Assembly: GCF_001619985.1 (NCBI RefSeq)
Contig: NW_017264198.1
Coordinates: 1,483,618-1,547,617 of the forward strand
Origin: Xylona heveae TC161
Taxonomy: Eukaryota > Ascomycota > Xylonomycetes > Xylonales > Xylonaceae
DNA: 64,000 nucleotides
Direction of reading: 5' to 3'
The notes below the pieces were generated by a model, which did no database searches, was not told the DNA's origin, and saw only the letters and a program-made list of their open reading frames with translations. The position numbers were made by a program, and so were the translations under genes. Below are positions 1-12,202 of the stretch, piece by piece; within the stretch, counting starts at the first letter, position 1; every line of letters begins with the position of its first letter.

Positions 1-712
1 GTTGCGGATGCATATATTTTGGCTCGTTTTGCCGCTTCATATCATTTCCAACGGAAGCGCTTTCACTCGGATGGGTAGATCCCAACGGCGGGTGATCTAT
101 TTGCTGGTCTCCCAAATCAAGCGGGAAGCCCGTCGGTGCACGCCTGAGAGGAACAGGTGCGGCATGGACCGTCTCCTGTCTGGTTCTTTTCCCGTCTTGG
201 GGGGTGCTTGTCGGTGCATGGCGTAAGCCAGCAGGGGTACCATCCGCAATTGAACGCTGGTTTGTGCTGGCCTGACAGCTTTGAGAGCCCTTGCCACGCC
301 TTGAAACAGCATTTGGAGGCAGCTCAGCGTCGTCACCCCCTTCACCAATAATCTCTGGGTTCGAAGCAGTAAATCTGACAACCAAGTTTATTTTATTCCG
401 GCCTGATCGAGCATTTAATTTGCGTTGACCACTTCCGTGGGAGAGGGTGCTATCATTTTCATGCCCGCTGACGTCGACTGCGGCGGGCCACCTCTGGGCG
501 TTCAAGGTATCAATGCGGGGTGATATAGCTCGAGCCTTGGCGATTGACGGTTGCAAGAAGTCAGCGACCTCTTGGGCTCGCTCTTGGTCCTTTTTGGCCG
601 TTTTAGATGCGCTGGTATCATCCTTTGAGTGAAGCTTGGTTCGCCATGACTGTTTGCTAAGGAATTTGTGGTCGTCGGCTTGGCGGTCGACAGCCAAGCG
701 CTCCAGGGACAT
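1..712 (-). CDS. Unrecognised protein, N-terminal part (runs off left edge)
   Basis: An open frame starts at the ATG at 712-710 and stays open without a stop to the left edge, giving the first 237 residues of a longer protein. The sequence is hydrophilic, rich in Ser, Arg and Gln, and looks intrinsically disordered. A more ordered patch reads close to VVRFTASNPEIIGEGGDDAE at about residues 110-130. It has no signal peptide or membrane segment. I do not recognise a family. The even amino-acid composition and the long frame argue that it is coding rather than chance. The 3' part lies outside the window, so length and intron content are unknown. Upstream there is a 2-kb gap before the next gene. 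Confidence 0.6.
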   Translation of the reverse strand, partial: MSLERLAVDRQADDHKFLSKQSWRTKLHSKDDTSASKTAKKDQERAQEVADFLQPSIAKARAISPRIDTLNAQRWPAAVDVSGHENDSTLSHGSGQRKLNARSGRNKINLVVRFTASNPEIIGEGGDDAELPPNAVSRRGKGSQSCQASTNQRSIADGTPAGLRHAPTSTPQDGKRTRQETVHAAPVPLRRAPTGFPLDLGDQQIDHPPLGSTHPSESASVGNDMKRQNEPKYMHPQ

Positions 713-2741
713 GACGTGACCCCATGAAGCGGGCAAAAGTATAGACTTGGATAAGAGTTCAAGAAAGTCGGGAAGATGAGCTGGCAGAAGGCTGACCAAT
801 TTTATGATTCTCACTTAGAAGCCATGATGCACAATGATGATTATGGGGATGGGAAGACCCTGGCGGTGAATTCTCACTGCCCTTGAAGTTTGTGATTGAG
901 GCTATTGTCTCAGCGGCTACAGGATGGTTGCTCCGCGGTCGTGTGCTTGGCCTGAGCATAAGGTACGTACAAAGTAGGTAGGTAGTGCACAAAACCCTTA
1001 TGACGATCCAAAGTTACATGGGAAGGGACGAACGCGCAGCACAGACACGCCACACCTTCCTTCGGCACCGTTCGTGGGTTGCCAAGCAGACTGTGCAGAT
1101 TCAGACGATCTTGTGTTTTTATGTTATCGACACCACCACCACCACCACCACCACCTACAGACACAATCGTCAAGCTGGCCCAAATCAGCACCGTGCTAAC
1201 CTATCCATTATCTAACATATGAGTGAGAGGGTACGACGACCGAAACAAGAGACAAGAGCTCATGAATTGTTGACAATTGTCCTCATCTCCTCTGGCCGAC
1301 TTAGCAAGGTCTTTTTCATACAAACTATTTATAACAGAGCTAAACCAGGGGCTCCTGTGTCTTTGATTCACAGGGTTTCCCTTTTCCCCACTGGGAAACA
1401 ATAGGGGGCCACCCCTTGCGAGTCATGGATGTTTTGCCGATACCACCCCACCATCAAAGCGCTTTTGTAGTGGAAACAATAGTTTACCCAGTTGCAACAC
1501 TGGAATCGCTTAAACCGTGGGAGGCGCGTGTTTGTCCTCGTGCCTTGATGGCTTTAGTCAGGGATTATTATCATGCATAATCATGCGGTGTGTACTTCGG
1601 AATATCCCAGCCAAATAGTTCCTCTCTAGGGTTTCTTCTAGTCAAATTATGCAAAGATAATATTCCTGCGTCCATGAAGCGCGGAATGTAGGGATCGTTG
1701 GACATGCCTAAAATGGCTTCTCAAACTGTCCCCATTCCTCACTAAGCTACTTCCCCAAGGTTCCCCCTTTCCTCAATCTTTCTTACAGATCATCGGGGGT
1801 CTGGAACCGACCTGCTAGTACAGTATTTGTTTCTGCCGCAGAGACTCAATAGCGCCAGAAGCGGGACCTATGCAGATCCTCTTTCTCCATCTCGCTCAAT
1901 AAATTATCCGTTGAGGAGCCCCGGATGCAATAGGAGGACTATCGACATTTTAGTCTCATCATGTTAAATAAGATGCAATTAGCTTTACCTAACCACCTGG
2001 CTAATGCCCATGTCAAAACTTCTTCCATGGCGCTTTGCCCTTCGCTTGGCTTGGACCAAAAGAAGCTTCAGATAGCCACCAATCATCGACTTCATCCGTT
2101 GCGCCTCGCCCCTTTTTAGCTACTCTCCGAACATCGCCACAACTGTCATTCGTGGTAAGTAATCATGACGGAGGAGGAGGCAATTTTACCAAAGTATTTC
2201 GTATTCCGCACTGCCTTTGCCGAGGTGGCATGGGTACTGGGGCAAGAAACTTGCTGCTCTTGGTCTCTTTGAACTAGGTTTGCCTCGCAATCCAAGGTTG
2301 TCGCCTGGCAGTTTCCGCCGGAAAGATCTCCGTAATTTTCAAATTTTTACCGAACTACAGAGGTAACTTAGTCTCCTAGGATCATAGGGTGCAACGCCAC
2401 TTAGCACGACTGCCATGCTTGGCCGAAGGCTGTTCCCGCAAAACTTTGCAAGATCGTTCTCGTGCACACCTCGCTCCCACAGTCTCCCCCGCAGACGATG
2501 GCATCGGGAGCAGTTCATGCTCGAACGAGTTCCCAAGGCTCAGCTAGAGACCGATAAAATATTCCCAAATCACTCATTTGCATCAAATTGAAATAATGTT
2601 TCGAACGTGAAAGTAAATGTAATTTTAAAAATCTAATTACAAAAGTATCCCAATGCAAATCATACCCTTCGTCCAGCAAGGGATCTGACAATGTTTATAT
2701 GCAATATCGCTAGTCTATATTTATGCATCGAAATTCGTCAT
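713..2741. other. Intergenic stretch with CAC microsatellite
   Basis: I see no convincing gene here; the open frames are short and overlap one another on both strands. It holds a 25-bp perfect CAC trinucleotide run at 1131-1155. It includes the upstream region of the partial gene to the left and the 3' flank of the MFS gene to the right. Confidence 0.5.
1131..1155. repeat. (CAC)n microsatellite
   Basis: Eight uninterrupted CAC units, read directly. The run creates spurious poly-Thr and poly-Gly open frames on the two strands. Confidence 0.95.
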
Positions 2742-4509
2742 TCATACAAACGGAGCCGTGTAGAGGCCCGTCTTTTCCTTCTCCTCGTCATCGCCCTTCT
2801 GAGTGCTGGCAAGCTTCGACTTGGCGCGCAGAAGAGGTCCCCATTTGAAGAGGATGAAGGGGATGAAAGCGAGCAGAGTACCGATGAGAGCCAGAATGAG
2901 TCCAGCATACTGGCTACCAACGTTGTGGAAGAATTGGCTGGCGAAAAGTGGAGAAACGGCACCGAGGGTGTTACGGAGAAGACCCTGGCCGGCAATGGCA
3001 GATGAAGAGCTCTCGCCGTAGCAATCAGAGGTGTAGCTGTAGCAAGACTCGAAAATGAAGAAGATACCAATTGCGATGGGCGCAAGGGCGATGGTGGGGC
3101 CGACCCAGGAAAGATAACCATACTGGGTGAAACTGTAGATGAAGAGACCGATAGGAAGCATGAAAGAGCCCCACATGGCACCGTAGAGACGAGATTCGGG
3201 GAGAATGATTCCGTTTCGCTGAGCCATGATCTGCTTGTACTTGCGGATCTGGAGGAAATTGAGGCCGAAAGCGATGGTAACACCAATGACGAGAGCAATG
3301 TATGGGAGACCAGCTGCATCAAAACGTTAGAAAATCTCAAACCCAGAAGATCATACATTTGAAACTCTTGGAAGACTTACCAACACCTTCATTCCAGCCC
3401 TTCTTCTCGGAGAAGGTAATAGGAATGACCGACAGGAAGATGAAAGTGACGGCCCAAGCAAAGGCAATCCACATGCCATAGGCGAAAACGACAGGCTCAG
3501 TTATAAGCATGTGAAGGGCCTTGACGGATGAAGCGTGAAGAAGCTCCTTGATGTTGCGAACCTCGAGATCCATCTTGGCCTTGTAGCGCTCATCGCCAGT
3601 CAAGAGACGAACAGCCTTAGCACGCTTGTGCAAAGTCACACCGCCTCGAGTCTCGCGAAGGGCAAAGAAGATGATAGCGAACAGGGGAATATTTGACAGA
3701 CCCTGAATACCTTCGATCCATCTCCATCCGATTGTCTCGTCGATGAAGCCAGCGTAGATGGGAGCGGCGACGGTGCCCAAAATGGCGACATAGGAGAATG
3801 CGGCCATAGAAGTAGCACGCTCATCAGGCACGTACAGATCGCTAAAGGTACCGCCGACAAGAATGGTGCCGACTGAACCGAAAAGACCGAGGAGCGTACG
3901 CATCACAAGGATGGTTGCGATGTTCTTTCCGAGAGCGAGACCGATGAAGCAAAGAACGAAGCATCCGTAGGCACCAATGTAGACAATCTTTCGACCGATC
4001 AACTCGCAGAACGGAGCAAGGAACAAGGGCGCGACGGCACAGGTCATGTTGAAGGTGAAGAGACCCATCTGGCCAAGTTCAGTGGAGGTGTGGAGGTCCT
4101 TGACCATCGAGTTGGTTCCGGAACTGTAGGCAGTCGTAGCAAGACCGACGAAGAGGGTCATGCAGCAGAGCAGAAGGGTGAGGAACATTTTTCTGCCCTT
4201 GCTCCAGTTGAACGGATTCTGCTTGTCGCCGGGGGCAAAAGTCATGACGATGTACTCCTGCCCATCCTTGTAGGTGATCTCGGTGAGAGTCAGGGGAAGC
4301 TCAATGTCAACTTCCTGGAGCGGACCCCATTCCGATGTCACCGAGTCCTCGCGGGCCGCCTGGAGGAAAGAGCCACCAGCGATACGGCCCTTCCCGGCGT
4401 TCTTCTTCAATCCCTGGGGGGATTGAGTGCCACTGCTCTGAGGCGAGGCATTGTCTCTAGTCTCGGCCATGGGGCCATTCGATTCTTTCTCTTTGTCGTA
4501 GGAATCCAT
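2742..4509 (-). CDS. MFS transporter, DHA1 (drug/polyamine:H+ antiporter) type
   Basis: Two exons (4509-3381 and 3313-2742) joined by a 67-bp GTAAGT...GCAG intron give 566 aa. A cytoplasmic N-terminal tail of about 105 residues ends in NPFNWSKGRK (98-107), the NP.NWS..RK signature that precedes helix 1 in fungal DHA1 transporters of the Flu1/Tpo type. About twelve hydrophobic helices follow. The loop after helix 2 carries ELIGRK (169-174), a form of MFS motif A, and a large charged central loop (KRAKAVRLL..) separates the two six-helix halves. Members export drugs, polyamines or small metabolites by proton antiport at the plasma membrane; the substrate cannot be told from sequence. Start chosen at the first ATG of the frame. 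No neighbouring biosynthetic gene suggests a specific cargo. Confidence 0.9.
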
Positions 4510-5529
4510 GGCGACTGAGTATGAGGAAGGAAGAGATGGGAGATTTGGAACTCCAGGTGGAGGAGGGGCGTCTTTTGTATCATTTCGAAAGCCGTCCGGA
4601 GCCCTGGGGGAAGGGAGCGGTCGACACGGTCCGAATAGGCCATAATGTCAGCAAAATCACTCTTTCCAAAAAGAGCGTTTAGTCGGAATGACGTTGGTAT
4701 ACCGTGAAGAGTGGGCCCGATGTGCCTGACAATGATGTAGGCATCTTTTGGAAAAGATCGTTGAGTGAGATAGCGCACGGCGAATACTATACCCATTGTG
4801 GTATAGACCGAGGTGGCTTACGGTTCTTCATTGGCCGGAAGACGGGATTACCCCTGCAAATTTGCTTTAAAAAGTTTTCGGCCCTTGTCAAAACCGGAGG
4901 AACTCATTCGGCAGCCGGAAAAACGATCGGGAATACTCCTCACTCATAAAGTTCCTCCCCATCCACCATCCCCAAGGGGCAAAATGGTATGAAACAAAAG
5001 TCATTTTGGCCGAGGCGGGTCAGGCAGGTGGTCTGCTAGTGAGTCTTGGATCAGGAGCTCCATGGGGAGAAGAATTGGGGGGCTCCGCATGCGCTCTTTC
5101 TTCATTCCGGCATTCGGAGGAATTGTGCCGTCACTGTTTTGTTTTCGTCTCTTTTGGCGCCAAGTACCGTCATCAGTTGAAGCGGTGCTATGTGCGGGCC
5201 TTGGCTGGTGGTCAGGCCTTGGTTCATGGTCCGCCATGATTGTTGGCAGTAGCATGATCTGATGTCCCGGCTCGACTCTTTGAAAGGCGTATAGTTTGGC
5301 ACGCGGCTTTGGTGGTCTGACCCTGATCGCCCGCTGTACAGCATCCGAATTTCCAAGTGGCATTGCTTGGCTCTCGTAACGGCAGCTGCTGCTGACGGTA
5401 GTGGCTTCTTGCTTGCTTTTCTGACATATAGGCGGCGTTACTGGGGGCTTCAAAAAGGCGCCAGGACTGTAGTCGGCCCACCATGCGCTTCCCTGTGCAC
5501 ATTTTGATTGGTTCGTTCAGCCAAAGTCG

Positions 5530-5785
5530 CGTGCCCACACAACGTCCCCACTGCGCCCACACATTGGTCCCCACTGCACCCACATTATACGTCCCCACTA
5601 TCGCATGCCCACGAATTTTGTCTCCGCTATTCCCTCCATTCTCTGCTGTACTCCGTCTGCCCACGAAATAACGTCTCCACTGCGCCCACATACTCCGTAC
5701 GGAGTACCTCCGGGTTGCGTCTCCGCTGTCCACAAATTGTCTCCGCCAAGTCTTCTCCTCTCCCCACAAACATCTCCATCATGTC
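5530..5785. repeat. Degenerate minisatellite, about 19-22 bp unit
   Basis: Diverged units alternate a CCCAC(A) block with a GTCCCCACTGC or GTCTCC(G/A)C block, roughly ten times. Examples are GTCCCCACTGCGCCCACA near 5545 and GTCTCCACTGCGCCCACA near 5673. On the minus strand the array reads as repeated VGT/VGA/WAQWG peptides, which explains the misleading open frames there. Confidence 0.7.
5691..5706. repeat. Perfect 16-bp palindrome TACTCCGTACGGAGTA
   Basis: The motif is its own reverse complement. Half-sites (TACTCCGTA or TACGGAGTA) recur at 6463-6471, 6848-6856, 32426-32434 and 58865-58873, all outside the coding sequences I assign. It may be a dispersed short element; its function is unknown to me. 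Confidence 0.9.
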
Positions 5786-7598
5786 TCCAGCTGTCGCAGC
5801 AGCCAAGCATGGCATCGTGAAATACTGCCGACCCGTGGATGCGTAGTCACTAGGAGCGGTTCGCTGAGAAAAAAGTTGGTGCACCCACGTCAACAATGAC
5901 CTTTTCGGAGGCATACGTCACAACTAGCATAATTTCGGGGCATGAGGAAAAGATTTTGCACCACTTAGAATCAAGCAGAAGGATTTGCCCGCCGTAATCC
6001 GCCCTCGTGTGGCTATTCGCGAAATTCTATCGTAATTTCCCCTGTCCTTGACTGAATCTGCATGCAGTTTCCTTAAGGTTTTGTGATTAGATTGAGGAGG
6101 CGTAATTAAAGTTGAGCCACCCTTGGCGATACTTTCGCCGCTTGTAGAAGCGATCGCCATAGAGAAGGGTTTCTCCTTGACGATACTTGTCGCTCAATAG
6201 ACACGTGTGAAAGTTTTGTGATGCTGGTAAAAACAAAGTAAGATACCCTCAAAGTGCAGAAAAGAGGCAGGTGACCAAAAGGGGAGTGAGACTTTGTTAC
6301 TATTGTCAGCTGGGATTGTAGCAACCTTGCAAGGCAGCAACCTAGGTATGGAAGAATTATTGGTTTCAATCTCCCAATAGAATCAGCCAGGGTCTGGCCA
6401 TTTTCCCATGCCAGCCTCTAAGGGTAGATTTCCTGTCGCGGCATTTTGATTTGAATGAACAATACGGAGTATTGAAGGAGCCATCATTATTTGGTGTTGA
6501 ACACGCGGTACTTTTCCCGGAACAAGTACCGTTGAGGAGATCCACTTGGCTCTGCTACTCTCCAAGGAAAAAGAGAAAAAGGAGTCGCGCAAGTGAGAAA
6601 AGCAAAGCAAAGCAAAGTTTTTAGAGCCATGTGACCCCTTTTGGCCGAGTCTACTGCTTTAGCAGGATGATTTTTAATTTGAGGGTGCCGCTCCGAATAG
6701 CCGACTTGTCGTCTGATGTCGAACGCAGCCGAGGGCCTTCATGGGAAAGGAGCCGGGGTGGGAGGACGGTCCGTCCTTCTCTCGTGGTGGTGGCGACGCA
6801 AGGGTGAGGTACTACGTACGAGTAGTCGCTGAGTGAAGCACACAGAATACGGAGTAGAAGTACTCCCTGCTGAATATCTGGCGGTTGGCAAGAGCAGGTT
6901 CCTGTACTTCCGTACCTATAGGGGAAACCCAAAGGCTCGAATAGAGACTTCCGTGAATTCCCGGCCGTTTAGTTCACTGATCAATGATTGGATGACTGCC
7001 TGCTGCTGCTGCCACTACCTACCGAGGCGTACTTAGGCAGATACGCTGGATGCGGTCCGAAAAGAAAGTATCCTAAAAAGAAAGCTGGTTGATTGGTTCG
7101 GCACTTGACCTGTGCGCGAGACATTTGCGGTTAAGATCATCCTCTGTTTCGGACACGCATCCTTCAAATCTCGCATTTCCCCAAGTTAATCTGTGACTAG
7201 GTTGCCGTAAAGGGTCTTGCGGCAGTTCCTTATTCAATTCCGAGCAGCGCAGATACGCTTTGGTCAGGGTAAAGTTTGGTGTAGCGGGACCTGCTGATCG
7301 AAACAAAGAATACGGTGGGGAATTTGGCATCTAACACTCACTTCCTCAATGACTATGTGACACGACTCCTCACACGAGACTCTTTCCACCTTCACTTGGC
7401 ATATTGAACTCAATATTAATGATGAATATATTTAACATATTTCTGAAACACGGGATATTATACCGATATAGTTACTACCTTTTCATATAAAGACCACCAA
7501 GGCTAAGAAAGTGGAAAGAATTTGAAACATCATTAAACCCCAATCGATAAAAAAGAACAAGAAACAGTATCATACTTTGGCTCCGGCGAAAATATTCG

Positions 7599-10522
7599 TT
7601 ACTGAGGGTTTGGATTGGGATTTGAGAACAAATCCGTCCAGTTCCAATTCCAGTTGAGGAACCCGTCTTGTCCCAAGATGTCAGAGAGATCTCCGTCTCC
7701 AAGTGCCATGCCCATCGCTTGTTCCATGCCGTCGCCCATCGAATATTCTAACCCGCTTTCCCCAGGATACTGGGCCCAATCGGCTGGTTTTTGGCCGGGT
7801 GGAGGAGCAGCGGCCGACCCCATGGCGTAAATAGCTCGTTCGGGGAGAGTGGCGCCATACCACGGGCCGGGCTGTCGAGGTGCATTGGCCATCGGTGCCC
7901 CAGGGTCTGCACCGCTGGAATTGCCCATGGCAACCTCACTTAGCAGATGCAACGGAGTATTAGCGGAACTGAAGCCGGGCTGAGCGACTTCCGCACTGCT
8001 GGTGCTTTTCAGCTGACTTCCATTAGGCGACGTTGTGCCATCGCTGAAGCCGGAACCAGGCGGATAGCCTGTGGTATCACGATTGCTTTTCTGCAAATGG
8101 TCCCGAGGAGGCCGTCCGTTGGTTGACTCGCCTTGCCTCAGTTCTTCCATATCTTTCAAGGGACAGACACCGGGGCCATTGGGAAATGGTAATGGACCCT
8201 TGCCGGACTTTTGTCGTTGGAACCATGTTTTGAGCATTATTAGGATCATGAGAAATTTGGAGGCCGGCTTGGACTTGCCGTCCTCGGAAGCTGATTGGAA
8301 AAATCCTACCAATCCGTCAAGGTAATGTTCAACTTTCAGATCGTCCTTGCTGATCGCCTTTGCGAATTCGCTATTTGGTGCAGTCACTCCGAAGTACAAT
8401 TTGATTAGGACAACGACAGCATAAGCGGTTCTGACAAAGAAAAATATCGGAAGCAGCCGAATTGCCTCAATGTTGTACTCCTGAAAAGCGTCAAGGATTG
8501 CGTGACATGATTTGAGACACACAGTCAAAGCGTTGATATGGGCGGGCGTTAGTGGCATTGGCTGCGTAGATTCTTTCAATTCCACCTCGGCGAATGGAGG
8601 TCGAAAATCATTCACATTGTGATCAACGTGCATTGCAACCTCATGCAGATACAAGTTGACCACATTCTCCGCGAGAGTAAGGGAAGCTGTACTCCGTTAG
8701 CTTCGGCATCGTATATGTCAGGGAGAAGTAGCTTACGTCGCCTTATGTGAGAGGGAATCTGAGCACTCCAGTCTTTGAGCTGTCGTTCAAAGCCTTTAAG
8801 AGCATACTGAATCTTGGGATCTGAAATGCCAACGCTGGCGAAAGGATCATCCATGGAAAACTGCTGCCCAATCTCATCCGCTATCACTTGGCTTTTAACC
8901 AATTGGCATAATACAGGGTCCAATTCGTGAGCCTCGGAAGACGATTCGAGCACCTCAATACATTCCTGCATGTACCATGTCCATCTGATCAGATTTGGGC
9001 GACGTAAAGCCATTGCGACACTACACGTAAAATTATATGGGTTAATTTCTAGTCTTGATAACATCAGCTTTGAAACTTACGCAGCGCAAAGATAGTAACA
9101 GACAAGCCACGCTCTACGAGCGTCTATGCTTTCTGGGTTCGGAAATCCTGAACGCTTCCAAGGGTGTTCGCGCCAAAGACCGAGGCGTGAAGGGTGCTCT
9201 TTCTTTTTACAGATACCGATATCCAAAGCCATTACAGCGGCGATATGTACTAGTTGGTAGAATTTCAGCTCTTCGAAGTGCTCAGGAGGCGTGTACCAAG
9301 TTGTGGCAACGTGCAATGCCTGGATTAGTTCGAGAGACTTCTCGCCGCTATAGATGACACGGTCCGCAAAGATCCGCATGAGCTCTCTTGACAATGTCCG
9401 TTGAAGATCGGGATGGGAACAACCACAAGCCACACTTAGAATCGCTAGGAACAGTATCGGCTTCGATTTGCGGATCTCCGAGGCCGTGGTCCCAGGAGGG
9501 AAGACGACCACCGGGATGATTGGAATCATTATATTGTTATATCTCCGGAAAAACTCCTCGGCATCTGCCACCCCAACCAGCCGTCGATCGATGACATCTC
9601 CATGCTCAAAAATCGAATGGCTACGTTGAGAGTCTTGCGCGACAGCAGCTGGTTCTGCTTTTGGCACCAAAAACGGATAGACTAATGCTCTGGTATCATC
9701 ATCTGATTTGACTGAGCTTTCGGCGGGCGTTGCTCCTTGAATCGCCCTCGAGGAAGGCGTGCCACTGAATACACTGTTCGCGGAACGCAGATGAGGATCT
9801 TCTGAAAACTTTCGCTTGCTTCCCGCGACCGTCGATGTGGATGCTGCAGGGCTCTGTAGCATTGACGCTCCTGTGCCAGGCTGCGATGGTCCGGGACCTT
9901 CCGAGAACGACGAAGGCTTTTCTTCATGATGCACATGCGGGCTATAAGCAGGCTGATGGGTCGTTCCAGTTTGAGCAGGGCTGCTTTCCGACAGATAAGG
10001 GTCAGTCTCAATTTGAGGATGACTGGATCTACTAGCATGAAGGCTGGCAGTTAAGGCATCGATTTTTCGCTCCAACTCTGCCACTCTGCTATCTGTTTTC
10101 TTCTGTCTCTTCCGGCTTGGGACTGTCACGACGCAATTCCGTCCTGCCTTGGCACAACGCTTGCATGAACCGTTAGGATTGTTCGGATCCGGTTCACATC
10201 GAACTTTCAGTCCTCGACAAGCCTCACACGCGCGTGAGCGTTTTGGATCGTGAGGGGACCCGCCATCAGGGTCGAGCGGCGTCCTTTCCGGGGTGAACTC
10301 GGCGGCGCCTTCAGTATTTGATCTGATATCGGCAGGAAGGTAATATGGCTGGTGAGGACTAGGGTCAGCGGATAATGGGGGCAATGCGGAGGATGGCGCA
10401 GGATGCTGAGAAGTTGGCGGCGGAAGTCGAACTGGATTTGAAGCAAAAGAAGGTGGCGGAGCAGTCCCAAACAAAGGTGGGACGCCCGCAGAAGAAGAGC
10501 GCAGTCGAGGGTCAATCTCCAT
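7599..10522 (-). CDS. Zn2Cys6 transcription factor, War1-like
   Basis: Three exons (10522-9081, 9020-8737, 8686-7599) with introns of 60 and 50 bp give about 937 aa from the ATG at 10522. Residues 1-95 are Pro/Ser-rich. A Zn2Cys6 cluster follows, with Cys 99, 102, 109, 120, 123 and 130, then a basic stretch (PSRKRQKKTD) and a short coiled-coil dimerisation helix (VAELERKIDALTASL). The wide Cys3-Cys4 spacing and basic linker resemble fungal War1-type weak-acid-response regulators; this is a family impression, not proven. The middle region is helical, as in the fungal regulator domain, and the C-terminus is Gly/Pro/Met-rich and acidic. The frame stays open upstream to about 10650, where ...CTGACTAG looks like an acceptor, so an unassigned first exon is likely and the true N-terminus may be longer. 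It is divergent from the next regulator. Confidence 0.85.
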
Positions 10523-12202
10523 CAGATTCAATCCCAGTAATAATGATGAGGCATCAACATCAAAAGCAGACGGGGCTCCGAACGTCCGATGTTCAATTGC
10601 ATCGGTGGCCGAGTCTGCCGATGGCGACGAGAGGTTCGTGCGTGGAGAGAGATCTAGTCAGCTTATGTAATAAAGATCTGTATCAGGTTAGCCTCAATGT
10701 TCAACCCCAGCTAGAGTCCCCACGACCTCTGACCTTCCCCAGCCAACAATAATGGCGGTGAAGTGGACTGAAGAGATGATAGTGGGATAGGCAACAGAGG
10801 GTCCCAGGTACGGAGCGATGTTTTAATGATCAGACTTCTTTTCATCTCCCGGTTGAGTTGATGCAGCATGGGCCAGGCATGTTCACTATTTCATCAAATT
10901 GAGCATCAAAGCTGGGGTATATGGACGATAATCGGTCAAATCGCCAATTGAGGTGACTGCTGGAGTATGGGGGGATCTAAAATATTGTCAGATATCATTT
11001 GAAAAGGCTGAATGTGGAAAGCTCCGAGGCTGAGCAACAGGAAGCTAACCAGCACGGCTTGAATTATGCACCATTTGTTATGCCGGCATAGAAGGCCTGC
11101 CGGGGTTTTCTCGGCTATCTCACAGAAGAACCAGATATTTGGAAACTTGGGAAATTCTCCAAACAATAAGCAGGAGGCATCCTTCGCCATTCAGCATGAC
11201 CAGTGGTGGCTTGAGTCATTATGTCAATGCCAGCCTTACTGTTCAGATTATTGGTCATAACAACTTCCGAGATCCGGCCCACCGTAATCTTCCCTGTTCG
11301 ACAACCCTGTCCGGAAAGGTCTACGATATCAATTCCGATCGGGCCAGCTGCAAAATGGTCAGAATCAGGGGCATGTCCCCCATCAGGCACTCGGGATATA
11401 GATTTTATGGAGCGACGCAGCATATGCAGCCTCCACAAAGAAAATCCGATGCATTTGAACAATGCAATTGCATCTTAATTGAGTTAGCCCCATGCTTCTC
11501 AGCAGAGGACTTTTTCTTTCTTTCAAGCAGATCATCAATTCCCCCAGCGTATGTTTGCTCTCCTCCAATGTCGATTTCGGGCTGTACTTGCTGTAATTTG
11601 TACTTGGAGATTTGTCTCTTGCAACCACAACCCTGGGACCGGGACGAACTTATTCACCAGCATGAAAGGCAAAAGTCGTAGATGATAATAGCGCACAAAC
11701 TTATCCGCAACCTTTCAAGCCCTAGTGGAGCTGTAGCAGCCAGAAACACCCTGATCTCCCAGCACCACAACCAGCTTGCGGCGATCGCGAGTCATGTACC
11801 ATCACAGCTTCCCCATCAAATACCAATAACATGGCCCCAGCAAGTCGAACAGGGCAATGATTGATTTGGTGGCATTGATATGAATTCAGATTGGCTCCGG
11901 CTCAGTTGCACGTCATTGACACAAGAACGATGTTCTGTGCCACAGGGTATACTCGGAGTAATATTTCCCTCGTCTTCCTTGACGAATAATCATAAAGGCA
12001 GTCCCTGATGGTGCAGCGATTCAGAACACATTGCTTTGTGGTTGACTTCCTTGTCATCTCATAGCTCTCTCGGGCCGACCAGCGGAGATGTCTATAAGAA
12101 GGCTGTGAATCGCTTTGACTTGTGGAAATTTCCACTTTTCAACTCAAGGGCTGCTCCTTGCAGATTTTGGCAGATTCACGCCTGCTAAATTCCATCACCG
12201 AT
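10523..12202. other. Intergenic region between divergent regulators
   Basis: Shared upstream region of two Zn2Cys6 genes. Its left part (to about 10655) is probably still coding for the minus-strand gene, with an unresolved first exon beyond. Frames around 11115-11681 on both strands overlap each other and match no family I know. Confidence 0.45.

Larger units (their letters stand above)
4510..7598. other. Long gene-poor region with degenerate minisatellite
   Basis: About 3 kb without a gene I can support. The longest frame (181 codons on the minus strand, 5224-5769) is generated by the degenerate repeat at about 5530-5785 and has no other coding sign. It also contains a 16-bp perfect palindrome (5691-5706), two further copies of the TACGGAGTA motif, and a short AGCAA run near 6600-6617. 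Confidence 0.5.

Noticed and set aside
5224-5769. 181-codon open frame on the minus strand
   Set aside because: It is produced by the degenerate minisatellite (repeated VGT/WAQWG peptides), starts at a non-ATG codon and overlaps equally long frames in other registers.
11115-11681. Possible gene between the two divergent regulators
   Set aside because: Overlapping frames on both strands of similar quality, no recognisable motif and no splice pattern that improves either one.
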